Shown piece after piece: positions 45,801 to 56,759 of a DNA stretch of 64,000 nt. Location: the NCBI GenBank assembly GCA_026874595.1, contig CM049311.1:32817176-32881175 (forward strand). Direction: 5' to 3'. A program made the position numbers and the translations under genes. Every line of letters starts with the position of its first letter. Position 1 is the first letter of the stretch. Under the pieces are notes generated by a model. It saw nothing but the letters and a program-made list of their open reading frames with translations, was not told the origin of the DNA and searched no databases. Source of the stretch: Sipunculus nudus. Taxonomy: Eukaryota > Annelida > Sipuncula > Golfingiida > Sipunculidae.

Positions 45801-47597
45801 ACATAGCAATGATGTAAAGTAAACCAAAAGTGTCTCGCCTAACCGATTATATTAATCCGTGAATAAAATATGATTTTATGATCAATAAAGAATATTTCTC
45901 CAAGAATGGCTGAAGAGAGTATATAAAAATATGAAGAAAATTGTTTTGTGCTATATTTCAGTTGACATGTTGGCACATTCATTGGAAATATTTTAATTAT
46001 CTTTCAATATTTCATTTAAATGGAACAGTCAAGCACGTGTCGAATAACTGGCATGTGTTATGTAGCCAAGGAAACGAGTTCGTTCGACCCCTGCGCCATC
46101 TGTGAACCCGGAAAAAGTACATCACAATGGATACTTCCGGTAATTACTAATATGATTTAATATTTATACCTGTTCTACAGGGAAACCCCAAGTAAAATAC
46201 GGAATTCACACAACGGTGAGAACATTGTGCTCTGTATTTCCGTTTAGCTGATTAACGTTTTGACATCTAAAAGAATTCATTGCATTACGAATAAAATTAT
46301 ACATGAGAGATGATTATGTATCTGTCATTAGAGTGGTTAAAAAATCTTAACTTCGGAAAATGTTTTTGTGTAAAAGACACCTTTATTAAATATATAACAC
46401 GATTTTTTTCATATTTTCTTTTCAGTATACAGAACCTCTCTTCTGTCACATACGCCTCACACCTTCGCTACACGATTTAATTTCACTTTGTGTTGTTACA
46501 GGAAGTCCCATCCTGTAGGATTGATGGCGCATGCGTCACTGACGGGACTCTGCGTGGTCTCTGTCACAGATGTAATACCAACCTTACAAGTACAGAGTGG
46601 AAGGTTTTGGTAAGTAATAAGTGAATAATATATGCGTGAGATGTCGTTCGGCCTGGATAATTAATTTACTGAAAGTGTTTAATACATTATTTCATTAAAA
46701 TGATGATAAATAAGTGATAGACAGTTAGGTGTCTGTTAAATATTTCTATTACATTTTATGTTCATATACTTATTTACAATATAGGTGTCCTGATATCGGA
46801 CTTAATCTGTTCACAGAGCGGGCACTGCTTCATATCAGGAGAATGTATCAAGTCGGGTTCATTCCGGACAGAGACCTCGTGTGACGTATGTGACCCACGG
46901 CAAAATGCTACGTCATGGAGCAAGAAAGGTATATTTGTATAATATTTTCTTAATAATATTTTAAACGTAAAGCGTGTCAAATTTACATGTTGGCCGAAAC
47001 GGTGTCCTCGTCCTGATATGGTCCTGCAATCAGTGTTTGAAAATAATTGTTTTCCTTCAGCTGATTGCGCCCATGCTGTGACGCCCCCTGCCGACAATAT
47101 GCCAATAATTGTCGTGGTGACCATGTTCTGTGTGGCTTGCGTCTGTGCAGTAGCAAGTTTTTACTGTGTATACCAAGAAACTGAAACCAAGGTGAGCTGT
47201 TTCGACTTTACCTAATTAATTAAAGCTGAGTTTAATTTCCCTGGTTTGGCCATGCAGCAGTTCTGATTTTACCAATCTATTACTGTGATTGCTAGAGATC
47301 CAGTTTATTTTTTAAAATATCTTAAAAATGTATCTATGTGAAAAAAAGTTGCCATCATTCCCTAATTAATTTAAATAGCCAGACAGATTGTTTGTCTTTA
47401 CCATTCAGTTCAATCGGTCGGTCGTATCTGGATAGGGGTCAGTGATATTGTAATATATGAAACAGAAACGTATAATTTAACATATATGTTGTTGTAGGAA
47501 TACTAAGGTGAAGCCGACAGGTGCAGTGACCAACTCGGAGATTAAGGAAATCAAAACTCTAGAGGTTCAAGCCTGGTCCAATCAGATTAGCCAATAA
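33977..47597 (+). CDS. VWDE-like multidomain cell-surface protein (TSP1, D8C, VWD, EGF, Cys-rich repeats, TM)
   Basis: Predicted exons: 33977-34550; 38076-38277; 38360-38518; 38774-38836; 39009-39259; 39349-39435; 40250-40473; 40778-40950; 41370-41461; 41579-41642; 41793-41975; 42061-42287; 42796-42913; 43540-43701; 43869-44016; 44210-44452 (or from 44197); 44915-45105; 45289-45552; 46029-46139; 46502-46609; 46817-46928; 47061-47191; 47508-47597. From 38076 on, splice phases agree at every junction except for a one-base problem at 40442-40445. Order: signal peptide, two TSP1-like modules with Cys-rich EGF-like parts, D8C, CPPG linker, a module seen in VWDE proteins, VWD, EGF, three Cys repeats, TM helix, 30-residue tail. 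The D8C-VWD-EGF order resembles VWDE (von Willebrand factor D and EGF domain protein). The first exon ends in phase 1 but the D8C exon needs phase 0, so at least one linking exon is missing, or the TSP1 exon is a separate gene. The role is probably extracellular binding or adhesion; the ligand is unknown. Confidence 0.8.
34760..35690 (+). promoter_or_regulatory. Candidate cis-regulatory region in the first large intron
   Basis: Base composition rises toward balance compared with the AT-rich flanks. Blocks at about 34760-34930, 35030-35160 and 35460-35660 look constrained. They hold transcription-factor-like words: TTTATCAAAGG (TCF/LEF), TTATCA (GATA), TAATTG and CAATTAGC (homeodomain), CATTATTGTG (SOX). 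The first block is open as protein, with an acceptor (TTTACAG) and donor (GAGTAAG) that keep phase 1-1, so a coding exon of 168 bp (34761-34928) is a second reading. The predicted peptide shows no domain. Confidence 0.3.
35700..37960. other. Intronic DNA without recognised features
   Basis: AT-rich intron between the TSP1 exon and the D8C exon. No exon with matching splice phase was found here to link the two, though a short one could be missed. It ends at the (AT)n array beginning at 37961. Confidence 0.5.
37961..38012. repeat. (AT)n microsatellite
   Basis: About 25 AT units ending 64 bases before the D8C exon. No transposon end abuts it. Confidence 0.95.
38076..39435 (+). CDS. Exons encoding D8C domain and linker module of the VWDE-like protein
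   Basis: Exons 38076-38277 and 38360-38518 encode a D8C domain, as in uromodulin, GP2 and VWDE: CETDGHHMLYD, CDDYLATGWFRVISPAGGDM, CPTEGACSTAYPVW, then CGDFNVYYLPNVRGCPIAYC. Exon 38774-38836 adds DKAPCPPGQSSPTGRQPGC. Exon 39009-39259 (acceptor CTGTTTTCAG) gives NFPPFDQTPTVDYAVS, a beta-rich module ending ALGKE at a GC donor (GAG|GCAAGT). Exon 39349-39435 gives VYCRVRAG...FFAGIQ. Phases 1,1,1,0,0 are consistent. The first donor (GTTAAT) is weak. Confidence 0.85.
39803..39875. repeat. (AT)n microsatellite in intron
   Basis: About 36 AT units between the exons ending at 39435 and starting at 40250. Confidence 0.95.
40250..40950 (+). CDS. Exons of the pre-VWD module, with a one-base frame problem
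   Basis: Exon 40250-40473 starts in phase 0 (LQHLTVYEGESVETKLEPT). It stays open to EETQDGK and then meets a stop at 40451. With three instead of four A at 40442-40445 the frame would continue to the strong donor AAAG|GTAATT (40473/40474) in phase 1. That is exactly the phase needed by exon 40778-40950 (ITHGESWQPGTKGILGVHAP, ending LPDIT before GTGAGT). The extra base may be an assembly or allelic error or a true mutation. A weak in-phase donor at 40449 would avoid the stop but drop conserved-looking sequence. Confidence 0.7.
41370..42913 (+). CDS. Exons encoding the von Willebrand factor type D domain
   Basis: Exons 41370-41461, 41579-41642, 41793-41975, 42061-42287 and 42796-42913 encode a VWD domain. 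It begins CRSLNDPHMTIFDG, continues LYDNFLTGEFILYRHM and CNCAVF, and reaches the calcium-loop and GLCGSYNGDVSDDL motif near 42170. FSRSWR and a cysteine pair follow (FCACKQGNRVVCEY). The N-D-P-H-M and G-L-C-G-x-Y-N-G signatures are diagnostic. All junctions use GT-AG with matching phases (2,0,0,2,0). Confidence 0.92.
43540..45105 (+). CDS. Exons from the post-VWD region through the EGF domain
   Basis: Exon 43540-43701 includes VFPPPPPPPADTEYSE, a Pro-rich hinge. Exon 43869-44016 encodes NGWTRESANAFCREN and CSTMDGVDFEYFIETC. The next exon encodes LSTSTVALRNYFNQIG, then CPGNCSNRGVC, the start of an EGF. The EGF is finished by exon 44915-45105 (RCECDPGYREIDCS). The 44.2-kb exon opens from acceptor 44197 in a frame that soon stops, or from 44210 in a frame that stays open; the second is phase-consistent. 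Confidence 0.82.
45289..46928 (+). CDS. Exons encoding Cys-rich repeats
   Basis: Exon 45289-45552 gives LRNSDVERVSMTSFRTGVYM and ends with CLDCDTQSVNCNLK. Exons 46029-46139, 46502-46609 and 46817-46928 each encode one repeat of the form C-x-I-x-G-x-C...C-x-x-C...W: CRITGMC...CAIC...W, CRIDGAC...CHRC...W, CFISGEC...CDVC...W. One repeat per symmetrical (phase 0-0) exon suggests growth by exon duplication. Similar modules follow the EGF in VWDE-like proteins. Confidence 0.85.
47061..47597 (+). CDS. Last exons: transmembrane helix and cytoplasmic tail
   Basis: Exon 47061-47191 encodes ADCAHAVTPPADN and then a hydrophobic helix MPIIVVVTMFCVACVCAVAS, ending ETETK in phase 0. The final exon read from acceptor ACTAAG (47508) encodes a 29-residue tail (VKPTGAVTNSEIKEI, LEVQAWSNQISQ) and TAA at 47595-47597. 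Using the nearer acceptor TTGTAG (47498) would give only EY and a stop. The protein is therefore type I membrane-bound with either a short or a very short tail. Confidence 0.82.
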
Positions 47598-47618
47598 GGT
47601 CACTTGGACAGGACATCC

Positions 47619-47624
47619 AATAAA
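47619..47624 (+). terminator. Polyadenylation signal of the VWDE-like gene
   Basis: AATAAA lies 21 bases after the stop codon, followed by a GT-rich stretch (ATGTGTGACG). The 3' UTR would be unusually short. A later signal cannot be excluded. Confidence 0.65.
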
Positions 47625-47639
47625 AATGTGTGACGCTGA

Positions 47640-49544
47640 TAGATTGATTGATATATGTTTTTTGCCTCCAATATTATTGAAGAGTTACAATCAGTAACTC
47701 TTCAATTAAATCAGAGAATATTGAAACAACAGTAATAAAAAACAAAGAGGAAATGACAATGCACAGCTGTAAAAATAAAAGGTTAAAATGTAATAACATT
47801 GGAGTCTGATCAGTACACTAATACCATCTCGTGTGCTTAAGTGACATTGATTTGTACTAGTCGATTTTAATATTTCAATGAAGTACCTCTTGCAACATAT
47901 GTGCACTTCTAATATGTCTAATTATATTGTCTGACAAATTATCGGCTTATATTCGAACCCGTTCTATATAGGATTCAGCCCGTGTCATCCTATGAAAAAT
48001 ATATGCAAATTGAAACTAAGCATCTCGATAAAAAGTGTGTCAGGTAATACCATAATAACATGATGATCAATATTGATCTTTAGCTGTACATATGTAATCG
48101 AATAAATATGCTTTCTTGACAGTTATCGTTTTTCTGGTTTTATTTGATGTATACAATGTCCGTGCTAAATTACCTGAAACATTTCAACAAAATTAAAAAA
48201 GAATTGTGAGTCCATTTTCCCTACTATGTCTTATAGAGAGATTCCCCACATCAACATATTAGGTAGCATCATGCCAGCTTAGTGTTCTTTATTGATCTAC
48301 AGTCTACAAGCCATCCGTATTAGTATTTTATTGTACATTAAATTAATGTTTAATTAAGAACAAGGAAATAACCATAATTCTCTTTTATAAATAATATTTA
48401 TTCGCTCCAGATATGGAGGCAAACATGAAAGAAAGAAAAACTGGTATTACACTCTATATATACATTTACCCAAACAATACCAGCATATATTTAGGGATGA
48501 GAAACATTGGTATCATGCATATCGTTTTATAAGTCTTTGTCTTCTAAATCTACTCAGGTTTATCACCTATAAATTAAAGCTCTTCTCATCAAAGAATATT
48601 GACGAAAAGCAACTATCCAGTCGTTTAGTAAGTGAAGATTCAGGAGGACTGAAAGCTGTAAAACAACATACTGTGTTCCAGTTGTCATTATGCCTAAAAA
48701 ATCCTTTTTTAACATTGATAAACCATTAAATTTTATAATTTATATAGTGAAACCGATTCTCATCGGAACATTTAGTGAAAAAATACAACTGTCACTTGCG
48801 CTTATATCCCTTTTTTCCACTCAAAACGAAATTTCTCTTCCCAAACAGTTTTTGGCCGTTTTCTCAAAACAGTATTTGAGGAGACTGTACGGTCTTCATA
48901 GCGATATTTCTCAAAAACCATAGAATATAGAGTCTTCAAATTCTGCATATAGGTAAATCAACAAGTATACTAAAATGCGTTTTTTTCTTTACCCTATATC
49001 GTTTTTAGTGTATTAGAAATATGTTATTTAATCAAAATAGGTATTGTTAACATCATACATTTTTTTTTAAATTTAAAATTCATTATGAAAAAAAGACTAT
49101 AAATATATAACAAAAAACGCCTGGAGATATTTGTATGTAGTTTCAAATGATACTATTTCCACACACACCCTATGCTAATTTTGAGATATATCCAATTAAA
49201 AAAAATAATTTTAAATCATTTTCAAGCTTTAAATTTTCAAAGTGGACACTGTTACATTTTTTAAATATATTTCATCTGATAGAGAATATTCTAAGGATTC
49301 TAAATATATATACATCACTGTGTCTAAAATTATCATAAATATGAATTCTAAAGCTAAATTAAAAGAAGGTTGTTTGACGATGATTAGACCTTAAACCCAG
49401 TACCATTTTCAGGTCTCACATATATGGTGTTATATGATCTTAATCTACGGTTTTTTTCCGCCATCTTCAGGGTACATATACAGATATTCAGATGTCGACA
49501 TACATGCATACATACATGCATGCAAATATTACTAAGATATATAT

Positions 49545-49618
<74 letters not shown>

Positions 49619-51150
49619 TCTTTACCAATGAAAAATACATTACACTTAGCAGTTTGTCCCTAGTGCATCCCCTCTACTTTCAGTCTTGTATATCAGACTT
49701 TGGAGACATAAGATACATCCACAATATCCACGGCCATCTTTCTGACCAAACCTGAACCCAGTAGCGGAATGGTTGGTGTTAGCACAGTAACGGTGAGTCC
49801 ACCCTCGTAGCCCGCATCTGTCACGTATCACATCGAGGGATGGGGTAATAGTAGTATGTAATAAAAATAGTATTATACAATAACAGGGTTCCTAGGCTGA
49901 CGACTTGTGCTGCAATTGTCGAAATGTCTATGTCACTGTGACCTTTTTTGCGATATGACAGAGATGCCCCTCGGGCCCTGTGTTAGATGGTGCGGATTTG
50001 CAGAGCGCTCGTAGATCTCGACCCACACACCCACCCCGTACTCCATGTCCCAAACACTCTGCAAATGCTTATAGGCTTATATAGAGAATTCCTGGGCTTT
50101 CTCGCCTGCTACCGCGGCATTTAGGGGACATGGAGTAGTTCCCTGTATTTATGCAGTCAGAAATTCAACATACATGCGGGGATTTACTAATATGCTTAGT
50201 TAGAACGGAACTTTTCATGTTTGGTGTTGTTAGAAAGTACACCAAAAACGCAAACGCTTTGTCTGGTTTATGTCATTTGACAGTGTATCTGTAGGCCATG
50301 AGGCGTTGTCAGAAATGACAAAAAATATTTGCATCGTCATGTGGCCATATAATGCGTTCCTCAGACCTAGATGTAAAGGCACTCTGGCAGGCCAGTAATC
50401 TGCTCGTCATGTCAGAGGGCCTACATGATAGAGGGATGATGTGTGTATTGTACTTTCTACTGTTAAAAAAATTTAATCGCAAGATTAAGAAGGCAAGGCA
50501 GAATAATTGAACTAAATATAAAATGTTTATAAAGTAACAGGCCCATGGAGTTAAAAGAAGTTTTCTTTTCCCTTCTGTAAACTGCCCTGTGCATGTGCAG
50601 TGCGTTTAGTCTAATAAAGAGGCAAGATCTCTATCATCGCTGATGATCAGCCCTAAACTATTTAAGATTTGTGAACATGAAATTACTGAAGTTTGTTGAC
50701 TTGAACAGGAACTAATATTTAATTGTGCTGAATTGTACCAAACGATTAAATTATTTAATGTGGTTAAGGATAATGCAATACTTTTTAAAAACTCTGCTTA
50801 GGATGACTATTTTTTATTTAATGTTCCATTGAACTTGTGAAATATATGATTAAATGTAACGGATACGGTCTTAAACTGTGGTGAGTATGTACATACATGT
50901 ACATACTGGTTTTGTGTCGCATTGATCATATGAATTTGCTGGACATAAATATTGTTTAAAGAAGCCGAAATATATACTTGAATTACTGGATAATGTTGAT
51001 TAATACTAGAGGATCTCAATTCGTTTAGTTTAAATTTTAATTTGGAACCGAATTTATGTTACAGTTTGAAAAATAAACAAGCTAGTTTAACCTACAGGTA
51101 ATGGGTGGAGTATTGGTGATATAATAGGTGAGGTCTTGCAATTTTCCTGT
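47640..51150. other. Stretch without a recognised gene
   Basis: AT-rich. No exon or RNA gene found. It contains an (AT)n array (49537-49616) and a 13-bp perfect inverted repeat at 50039-50051 and 50125-50137. Confidence 0.45.
49537..49616. repeat. (AT)n microsatellite
   Basis: About 38 AT units with one AAAT interruption near 49557. No transposon end was recognised at either side. Confidence 0.95.
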
Positions 51151-51490
51151 TAATTTAAACATATTTATTTTTAACAGAATTACATAGTAGCCACTGAGGC
51201 TAATGAAACATGTTCTCCTGTCTGCAAAAAATAATGCATTTAAATACATAAATTATAATAAATACAAAACATATACAATACCAAATAATCAAATTAATAA
51301 TAATCACAGTGAAACAAGCATTAAAAACATAACTGGTCATTTACATTATACAGAAAGTATCAGTTATAAATGCGATAGTTATAAATGCGATATGTTTCAC
51401 AAAATGCACACACTGAAGACAAAAAGGAGGGAAATATAAACAATTTATATTGATCATAATCTTTAATTGATTGATCACTAAGCATTTCGT

Positions 51491-53824
51491 CTAAAATCTC
51501 TTCGTATTCAGTATATACTTCTGGATTAATATTAATACTTTATCTCTAATTGCATTAGTTGGGAAATTATCACCATACAATAATGCGTTTAATAACAGTT
51601 TTCGTTCAGTTTTTTTTCTCGGTCCATGGTTACTGAATAGGGCAGCCTGTAAATTTTCTTTAGATAGTATATTTTTAATTCCGTTATATAAGCTTGATCT
51701 GCAATTATTATACGTGATGCAATCTAGCATGTAGTGTTCTACGGTTTCATCTGCCATTCTACACTTACAGCGAGGATTATCTGATTTTCCTATATTAAAA
51801 AGATATTTATTTAAATGACAAACTCCGAATCTTAGCCTGTTGATTATTATTTCTATTTTCCTTTGTTTAATGACATATATATTCTTCACAGTGTGTTCTT
51901 CGCGAAATATGTGTTTTTTTCAATACATTTTTAAAGGAGTCTATATTCTGAATAATCCGAATATTTAAAGGCAGTTTGTTCCATAGAAGGCAAGCAGCTG
52001 AAGAAATGAACGTCTGCTTTGTTCTTTTTTAAAGAAGGGTGGACGAAGGTCCTCCTTACCTCGAAGATTGTAGTGTACTGTTGTAGATGTGGAATTGGGT
52101 ACCAGGTTACTTAAATAAGATGGAGCCAAACCATGGAACATTCGTTGAAACGTTAGAATAATTTTGAATTCACGTCTGTTTTTCAGATTAGGCCATCTTA
52201 GTTCCTGCATTAATTTTTGTGAGCTTGTTGTAGCCATAACACCAGTACATATAAGTGCTGCTCTTCTTTGTATGCTATCAAGTTTATTTGCAAGTTTCGT
52301 AGAACAATTATTAAATAGTTGTGATCCATACTCCAGGACTGGTCTGACCATTGCCTTATATAACCTTTCTGTTTTCATGGACAGATTATATTTATAATAT
52401 TTTAAAATTCCCAATCGCTTAGAAGCTTTAATGCATATACGATTAATGTGATCCGCCCAAGACAGGTTGTATGTCAGTGTGACTCCTAAATGTTTTACAC
52501 TGTTAGTCTCATTTAATTTAATATTATTAAAATACAGAGGTGGGTAGTTGACTTTAGTGGTTTTATTAGAAAAACATATCACGCTAGTTTTATTAGGATT
52601 AAACATTAGTTTCCACATTTGTGCTCACTGGTTTATTCTTTCTAGATCCCTGTTTAAGGATAAGGCAGTAACGTCTGGATAAGTAACGTATTACAAACAT
52701 GTATCATCGGCATACATTCTCAAGTTATTTTCTAGTCCGTTATATATATCATTAACGTATACTAAAAACAAAAGAGGCCCCAAGATTGAACCTTGGGGCA
52801 CTCCTGACTTAATATCGGTGTAGCTAGACTGTATTCCGTTTAGTATCAGGCAATTTTTCCGTCCGCTCAGGTAGCTATTCAAGAAATTAAGTAAGGCGCC
52901 CTCTATACCCATTAATTTAAGTTTGTGTATAAGACCTTTGTGCCACACCCTATCAAAAGCCCGCGAGGCATCAAGGCAGACAAGTCTAGTGTCACAGCCT
53001 TTCTCGAAACCACTGTATATATCGTGGCACAAGGAAATTAATAAGTATACTGCAGAATCATCTTTTTTTTTATCCTGAATTATATGGCGAGAGAAGCGCA
53101 TTTTTTAACAAGATAATCATATAATCTATTATATACAACCCGTTCTAGAACCTTTGATATATTATTTAAAAGCGATATTGGTCGATAGTTCTCAACGTTA
53201 TTTCGTTCTCCTTTTCTTGTAAACTGGTAACACATTTGCCTTTTTCCAATCCTCAGGAAACACTCCCTGTCTTATACAATGATTGAAAAGTTTACAAAAT
53301 GGAATACTTAGAATGTCTGCTGTATGTTTAATCACAAAGTTATTTATTCCCCCAGGTCTAGTCGCTTTATTCAGTTTTACTTTTGACATTGCATGGAAAA
53401 CTTCAGTCTCAGTGATAAAAATAGATGTAATTTTCGGGCATCCAATGCTTTCGATATCAGGAAGGTCCGTGCAATCTGAAACCACGTTACATTGCGAGGC
53501 AAAATAGTCATTGAATATTTCTGCTTTTTCAGATGCATCGGTTATTATATTACTATTAAGTTCAATTGGTGGGATACATTGTGTATACTTCTCCCCGTAA
53601 AGCCTTCGGGCCATTGTCCACCAAAGCTTGGAATCTGTGTCGAAATCGTTAGGTTTATTATTTATATAAATCATAAAACGTTGGTAGCATTTACGATTTT
53701 CGAATACTACCGAGTTTCTACATCTGTTGTAAACAATATAGTGCTCGTCTTTTTTCGTTTTTATATATTTTTCCAAAGCCGATTGTGTTTTCTTATGAGT
53801 CTTTTTAAATAATTTTTCATCCAT
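51491..53824 (-). pseudogene. Reverse transcriptase and C-terminus of the LINE
   Basis: Frame 53824-53198 is the pre-RT and fingers region (FNDYFASQC, KLNKATRPGGINNFVIK, PEDWKKANVLPVYK). Frame 53101-52691 has the first Asp in CLDASRAFDRVWHKGL, SGVPQGSILGPLLFL and the catalytic YADDT. A stop follows directly. Frame 52618-51965 is the thumb (FNPNKTSVICFSN, VKHLGVTLTYNLSW, RPVLEYGSQLF). Frame 51889-51491 has CKCRMADETVEHYMLDC, the terminal zinc-finger-like motif of Jockey/I/CR1-type LINEs. At least three frame breaks disable it. Confidence 0.85.
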
Positions 53825-53976
53825 GGTTTGTCTTTTGATTTAACATAAATCTCAAGATGTGGAATATGGTCATTTATTGCAGTTTTTAGTATGACATTAA
53901 AATAATCTTTTATGTCTGATATACTGCTGAAAGTATCAAAAGCTACATCCCATGGAGCAGTTAGGAGGGATTTTTT

Positions 53977-54768
53977 TTAGTCTGGAAAGATCAGCTTTGT
54001 CGTAATAATAGTATACCTGTCGCTTATACAAGGGCGGCTTTTATATTTTAAAGAAACTGTCCATATCAGTGTGCTATGATCACAAGATGACAGGGGACTT
54101 AGTATCTCCAACTGTCGTACCCTTCCTGGAGAATCAGTTATTATGACTTCTAATAATGAAGAAGAATATTCTGTAATTCTAGTCGGCTGATTAACTATTT
54201 GCACAAGACCATTTGCGGCCACAAATTCGACCAAATCATTGCCTAAGTCACTATACCAATGTGTTGATTCCCACTGGTTACATCGATCGTTAAAATCGCC
54301 AGTGATGAAGAGAGCATATGGTCTCTCTTGTAAAGCCATCTCCACACTTTCAGAGAACATATCTAAAAAAATCCTACAAGCATCTGCTGGTTGGCCTGGT
54401 GGCCTAAAGTATGTACCTATTAATATCTTATGTCTATTAATGTTAATCTGAACCCACACACTCTCAATCCCTACCCTTTCTAAGTCCTCTCTCCTGCTAT
54501 ACGCATGGGTATCTTTAACATAGACGGCTACTCCCCCACCATGTCTGGTCCTATCACACCTCAGTGGTTCCCCAAATTGTTTTATATTTATTAAACTATT
54601 CTCAACTGACGAGTCGAGCCATGTTTCCGATAGTGTCAGGACACTGATACCTTTAAGATCACATAAGTATTGTAACTCATCTACTTTACGATGAGCCAGG
54701 AGACTCCGGATGTTTACATGACTTATTGTGAGCCATCTGTGATGGTCATTGGTTTGGTGATCAGGCAT
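53977..54768 (-). pseudogene. APE-type endonuclease of the LINE
   Basis: 264 codons from an ATG at 54768. Visible endonuclease motifs: HVNIRSLLAHRKVDELQYL (Asn), LTLSETWLD (catalytic Glu), ITGDFND (Asp/Asn), and SSCDHSTLIW (Asp-His). This domain nicks the target strand to prime reverse transcription. All key residues look present. The frame ends at a stop at 53977 before RT, a break in the polyprotein. Confidence 0.85.
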
Positions 54769-55279
54769 GGTGGGGCCAGGGTAGGGTGAATATCAACACA
54801 TTGAGCAAGAAGCAACTTCACAAACTGTACAGTATGGTAATCAGCTGACCAGGCCTTCACTAGTGATCTGATACACGCAGCTCTTCTCACTAAGACACGA
54901 ACACATTATTTTACATGAAAAGAACCTATCATAACTCGATACTGTTCAATAGAAATACCCATAAAACAATAGTTGTGTTGCTTCTGTAGTAAAATTAAGT
55001 AATAGTAAGAAGCCATGTAATAGTATAATAGTAATAGATGAAACCATGTTGTAATAATTGCAAAAGTAATCGATTGATCCAGAAGCAATAGTGATAGTAA
55101 TAGAACCCCTTTAATGGGCTAATAACTTAGGTAAATTTAATTCACTTATTTATTACATTAACAGCTACCACTTTTCCCCGCCGAATATTTGCCTGCAAAA
55201 CAATCGATAGAATCGGTAGATTTGAGAGTTCTGCCAGCCGTATTTTTTTTAAAAATATATCCGCCAAAATATAAGTCCC

Positions 55280-56070
55280 CTAAACGCGCCAGATTTCGAA
55301 GATTTTCGGTCTGGAGCGCGCTACATTTTGACCACCGGTTTCGGTTCTACATTCTAGCGCGCGCCAGACAGTCTTGCGTGGTCTACATTTGTGCTTCGAA
55401 CGTGTGTAAACAGAAGTTGAGCGCGCTACCTATATAGCGCGCTCAAGCAAGACTCGGCTGTCATGTGACTTTTATTACCCATGCGCGCAACGGGGAATCC
55501 AGTCTAGACCGCGCTAGGTTCCTGTATTTATCTGCGTGTAAACGCAATGCAGATTCTAGGCCGGGCCAAGTGTAATGCAGCCTAAAGCCGCGTGTCCACT
55601 TGTACGGATGCGGTGCGTGTGCGGTGCGGATACGTATGCGGATATTTTGTGCGTGTGTGTCCATTAGATACGTTTTTCAGTGCGTTTTTAGGTCTTTCCC
55701 CCTCTTTTACCTCTACAAAATGGCACTCTCCGCATGCGTTTCCGCATGCGTTTCCGTAACCGCGGCTACATGGTCCGGTTTTCAAAAAACGTATCCGTTT
55801 CCGCACGCCACACGCACTCCGCACCGCATAAGTGGACACACTCCTTCTTTATTCCATATGCGCAATTTAAAACGCGTCCGCATCCGCATCCGTATCCGTA
55901 TCCGTACCACATAAGTGGACACAGCTTAACTTGACGGAGTAGCGCGCTCTACATGGTCAATTGGTCCGGCACAGTGAGAACGAAAGTTTAAATGTAGCCC
56001 GCTGACCCCGCTCCACATTTTTCTGGACCGGTCTAGCGCGCCACATATTCTAGTGTAAATAGGGCTAATG
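55280..56070. repeat. GCGCGC-rich repeat hosting a MITE
   Basis: Several TAGCGCGC/GAGCGCGCTAC words occur on both sides of the MITE at 55586-55926 (for example near 55315, 55356, 55420, 55940, 56033). CTACAT and GACCGGT-like words lie in opposite orientation on the two sides. This suggests an older inverted-repeat DNA element split by the MITE. Its ends were not fixed. Confidence 0.4.
55586..55926. mobile_element. Harbinger-type MITE with TAA target duplication
   Basis: 341 bp. Left end AGCCGCGTGTCCACTTGTAC. The right end, reversed, is AGCTGTGTCCACTTATGTGG. TAA flanks both sides (55583-55585 and 55927-55929), which fits the TWA preference of PIF/Harbinger transposons. The inner part repeats CGCATCCG/CGTATCCG-like words in inverted arrangement (CGGATGCGG left; CCGCATCCGTATCCG right). 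No coding capacity. Confidence 0.75.
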
Positions 56071-56706
56071 TCATGGAGTTTCAGACCGAATTTTATGCAG
56101 TCGGAAAATTCAGTTGATGTGATTACGTTACCGATAAAAATCGGCCAATTGTTTAGCCTTCTTTCACCAAATATGATGACAATAAAAATCCAGAAGACGA
56201 AACAAAAGTTACCAAAATGGTCGGAAAAACTAGCCGGCTTTTAACAATAACAAGAAATATTCTATTTTTAGTAGTAAACGCGCCTTGAAAGAATTAAATT
56301 ATGTCATTTACGGTGTATTATCAAAATCAAGAGGTACAAAAAGTATTGCGCAGCATAAGCAAAGATATTTAATTGCCAGCTTGAGAAACATACAAACATA
56401 TACACTTGAACTAGAAACATTTAAAGATGGCCCAACAGTGGAAGAGAAATCAACAGCCCGGAGCAAATGACGTTATGAGTAGTAAACACCAGCTGTGACA
56501 CTGAAATTTACAAGGCAGGATTTGTTAATTTCCAACACCTGCATGGCCACACCTGTGTGTACTTGCAGTCGAGGTGAACTCCGTGTGCGTGTTCTAGACA
56601 CGAAAGGTTTAGGTTGTATACATGTAATAGAATAAATATGCTTCCTCTCTAGTAAATTTATGAGCATACCTTTCTACTTTGGTATTCAGAAAAAGGTGTT
56701 ATTTTT

Positions 56707-56709
<3 letters not shown>

Positions 56710-56756
<47 letters not shown>
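56710..56756. repeat. (AT)n microsatellite abutting an LTR end
   Basis: About 23 AT units ending exactly at TGTAACGGGGAACACC, an LTR-type terminus. Confidence 0.95.

Positions 56757-56759
<3 letters not shown>

Larger units (their letters stand above)
51160..54910 (-). mobile_element. Decayed Jockey/I/CR1-group LINE
   Basis: Minus-strand element with a 5' leader near 54900-54770, endonuclease 54768-53977, reverse transcriptase about 53824-51965 and a C-terminal CKC...H...C region at 51889-51491. The 3' untranslated part ends near 51160 (AAAAATAAATATGTTTAAAT on the minus strand). Frames are cut by several stops and frameshifts, yet each block is long and readable, so the copy is fairly young. 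No target duplication was established. Confidence 0.88.

Noticed and set aside
55600-55914. Arg/Ile-rich 104-codon frame
   Set aside because: Translation of the CGTATCCG/CGCATCCG words in the MITE; frames are open on both strands.
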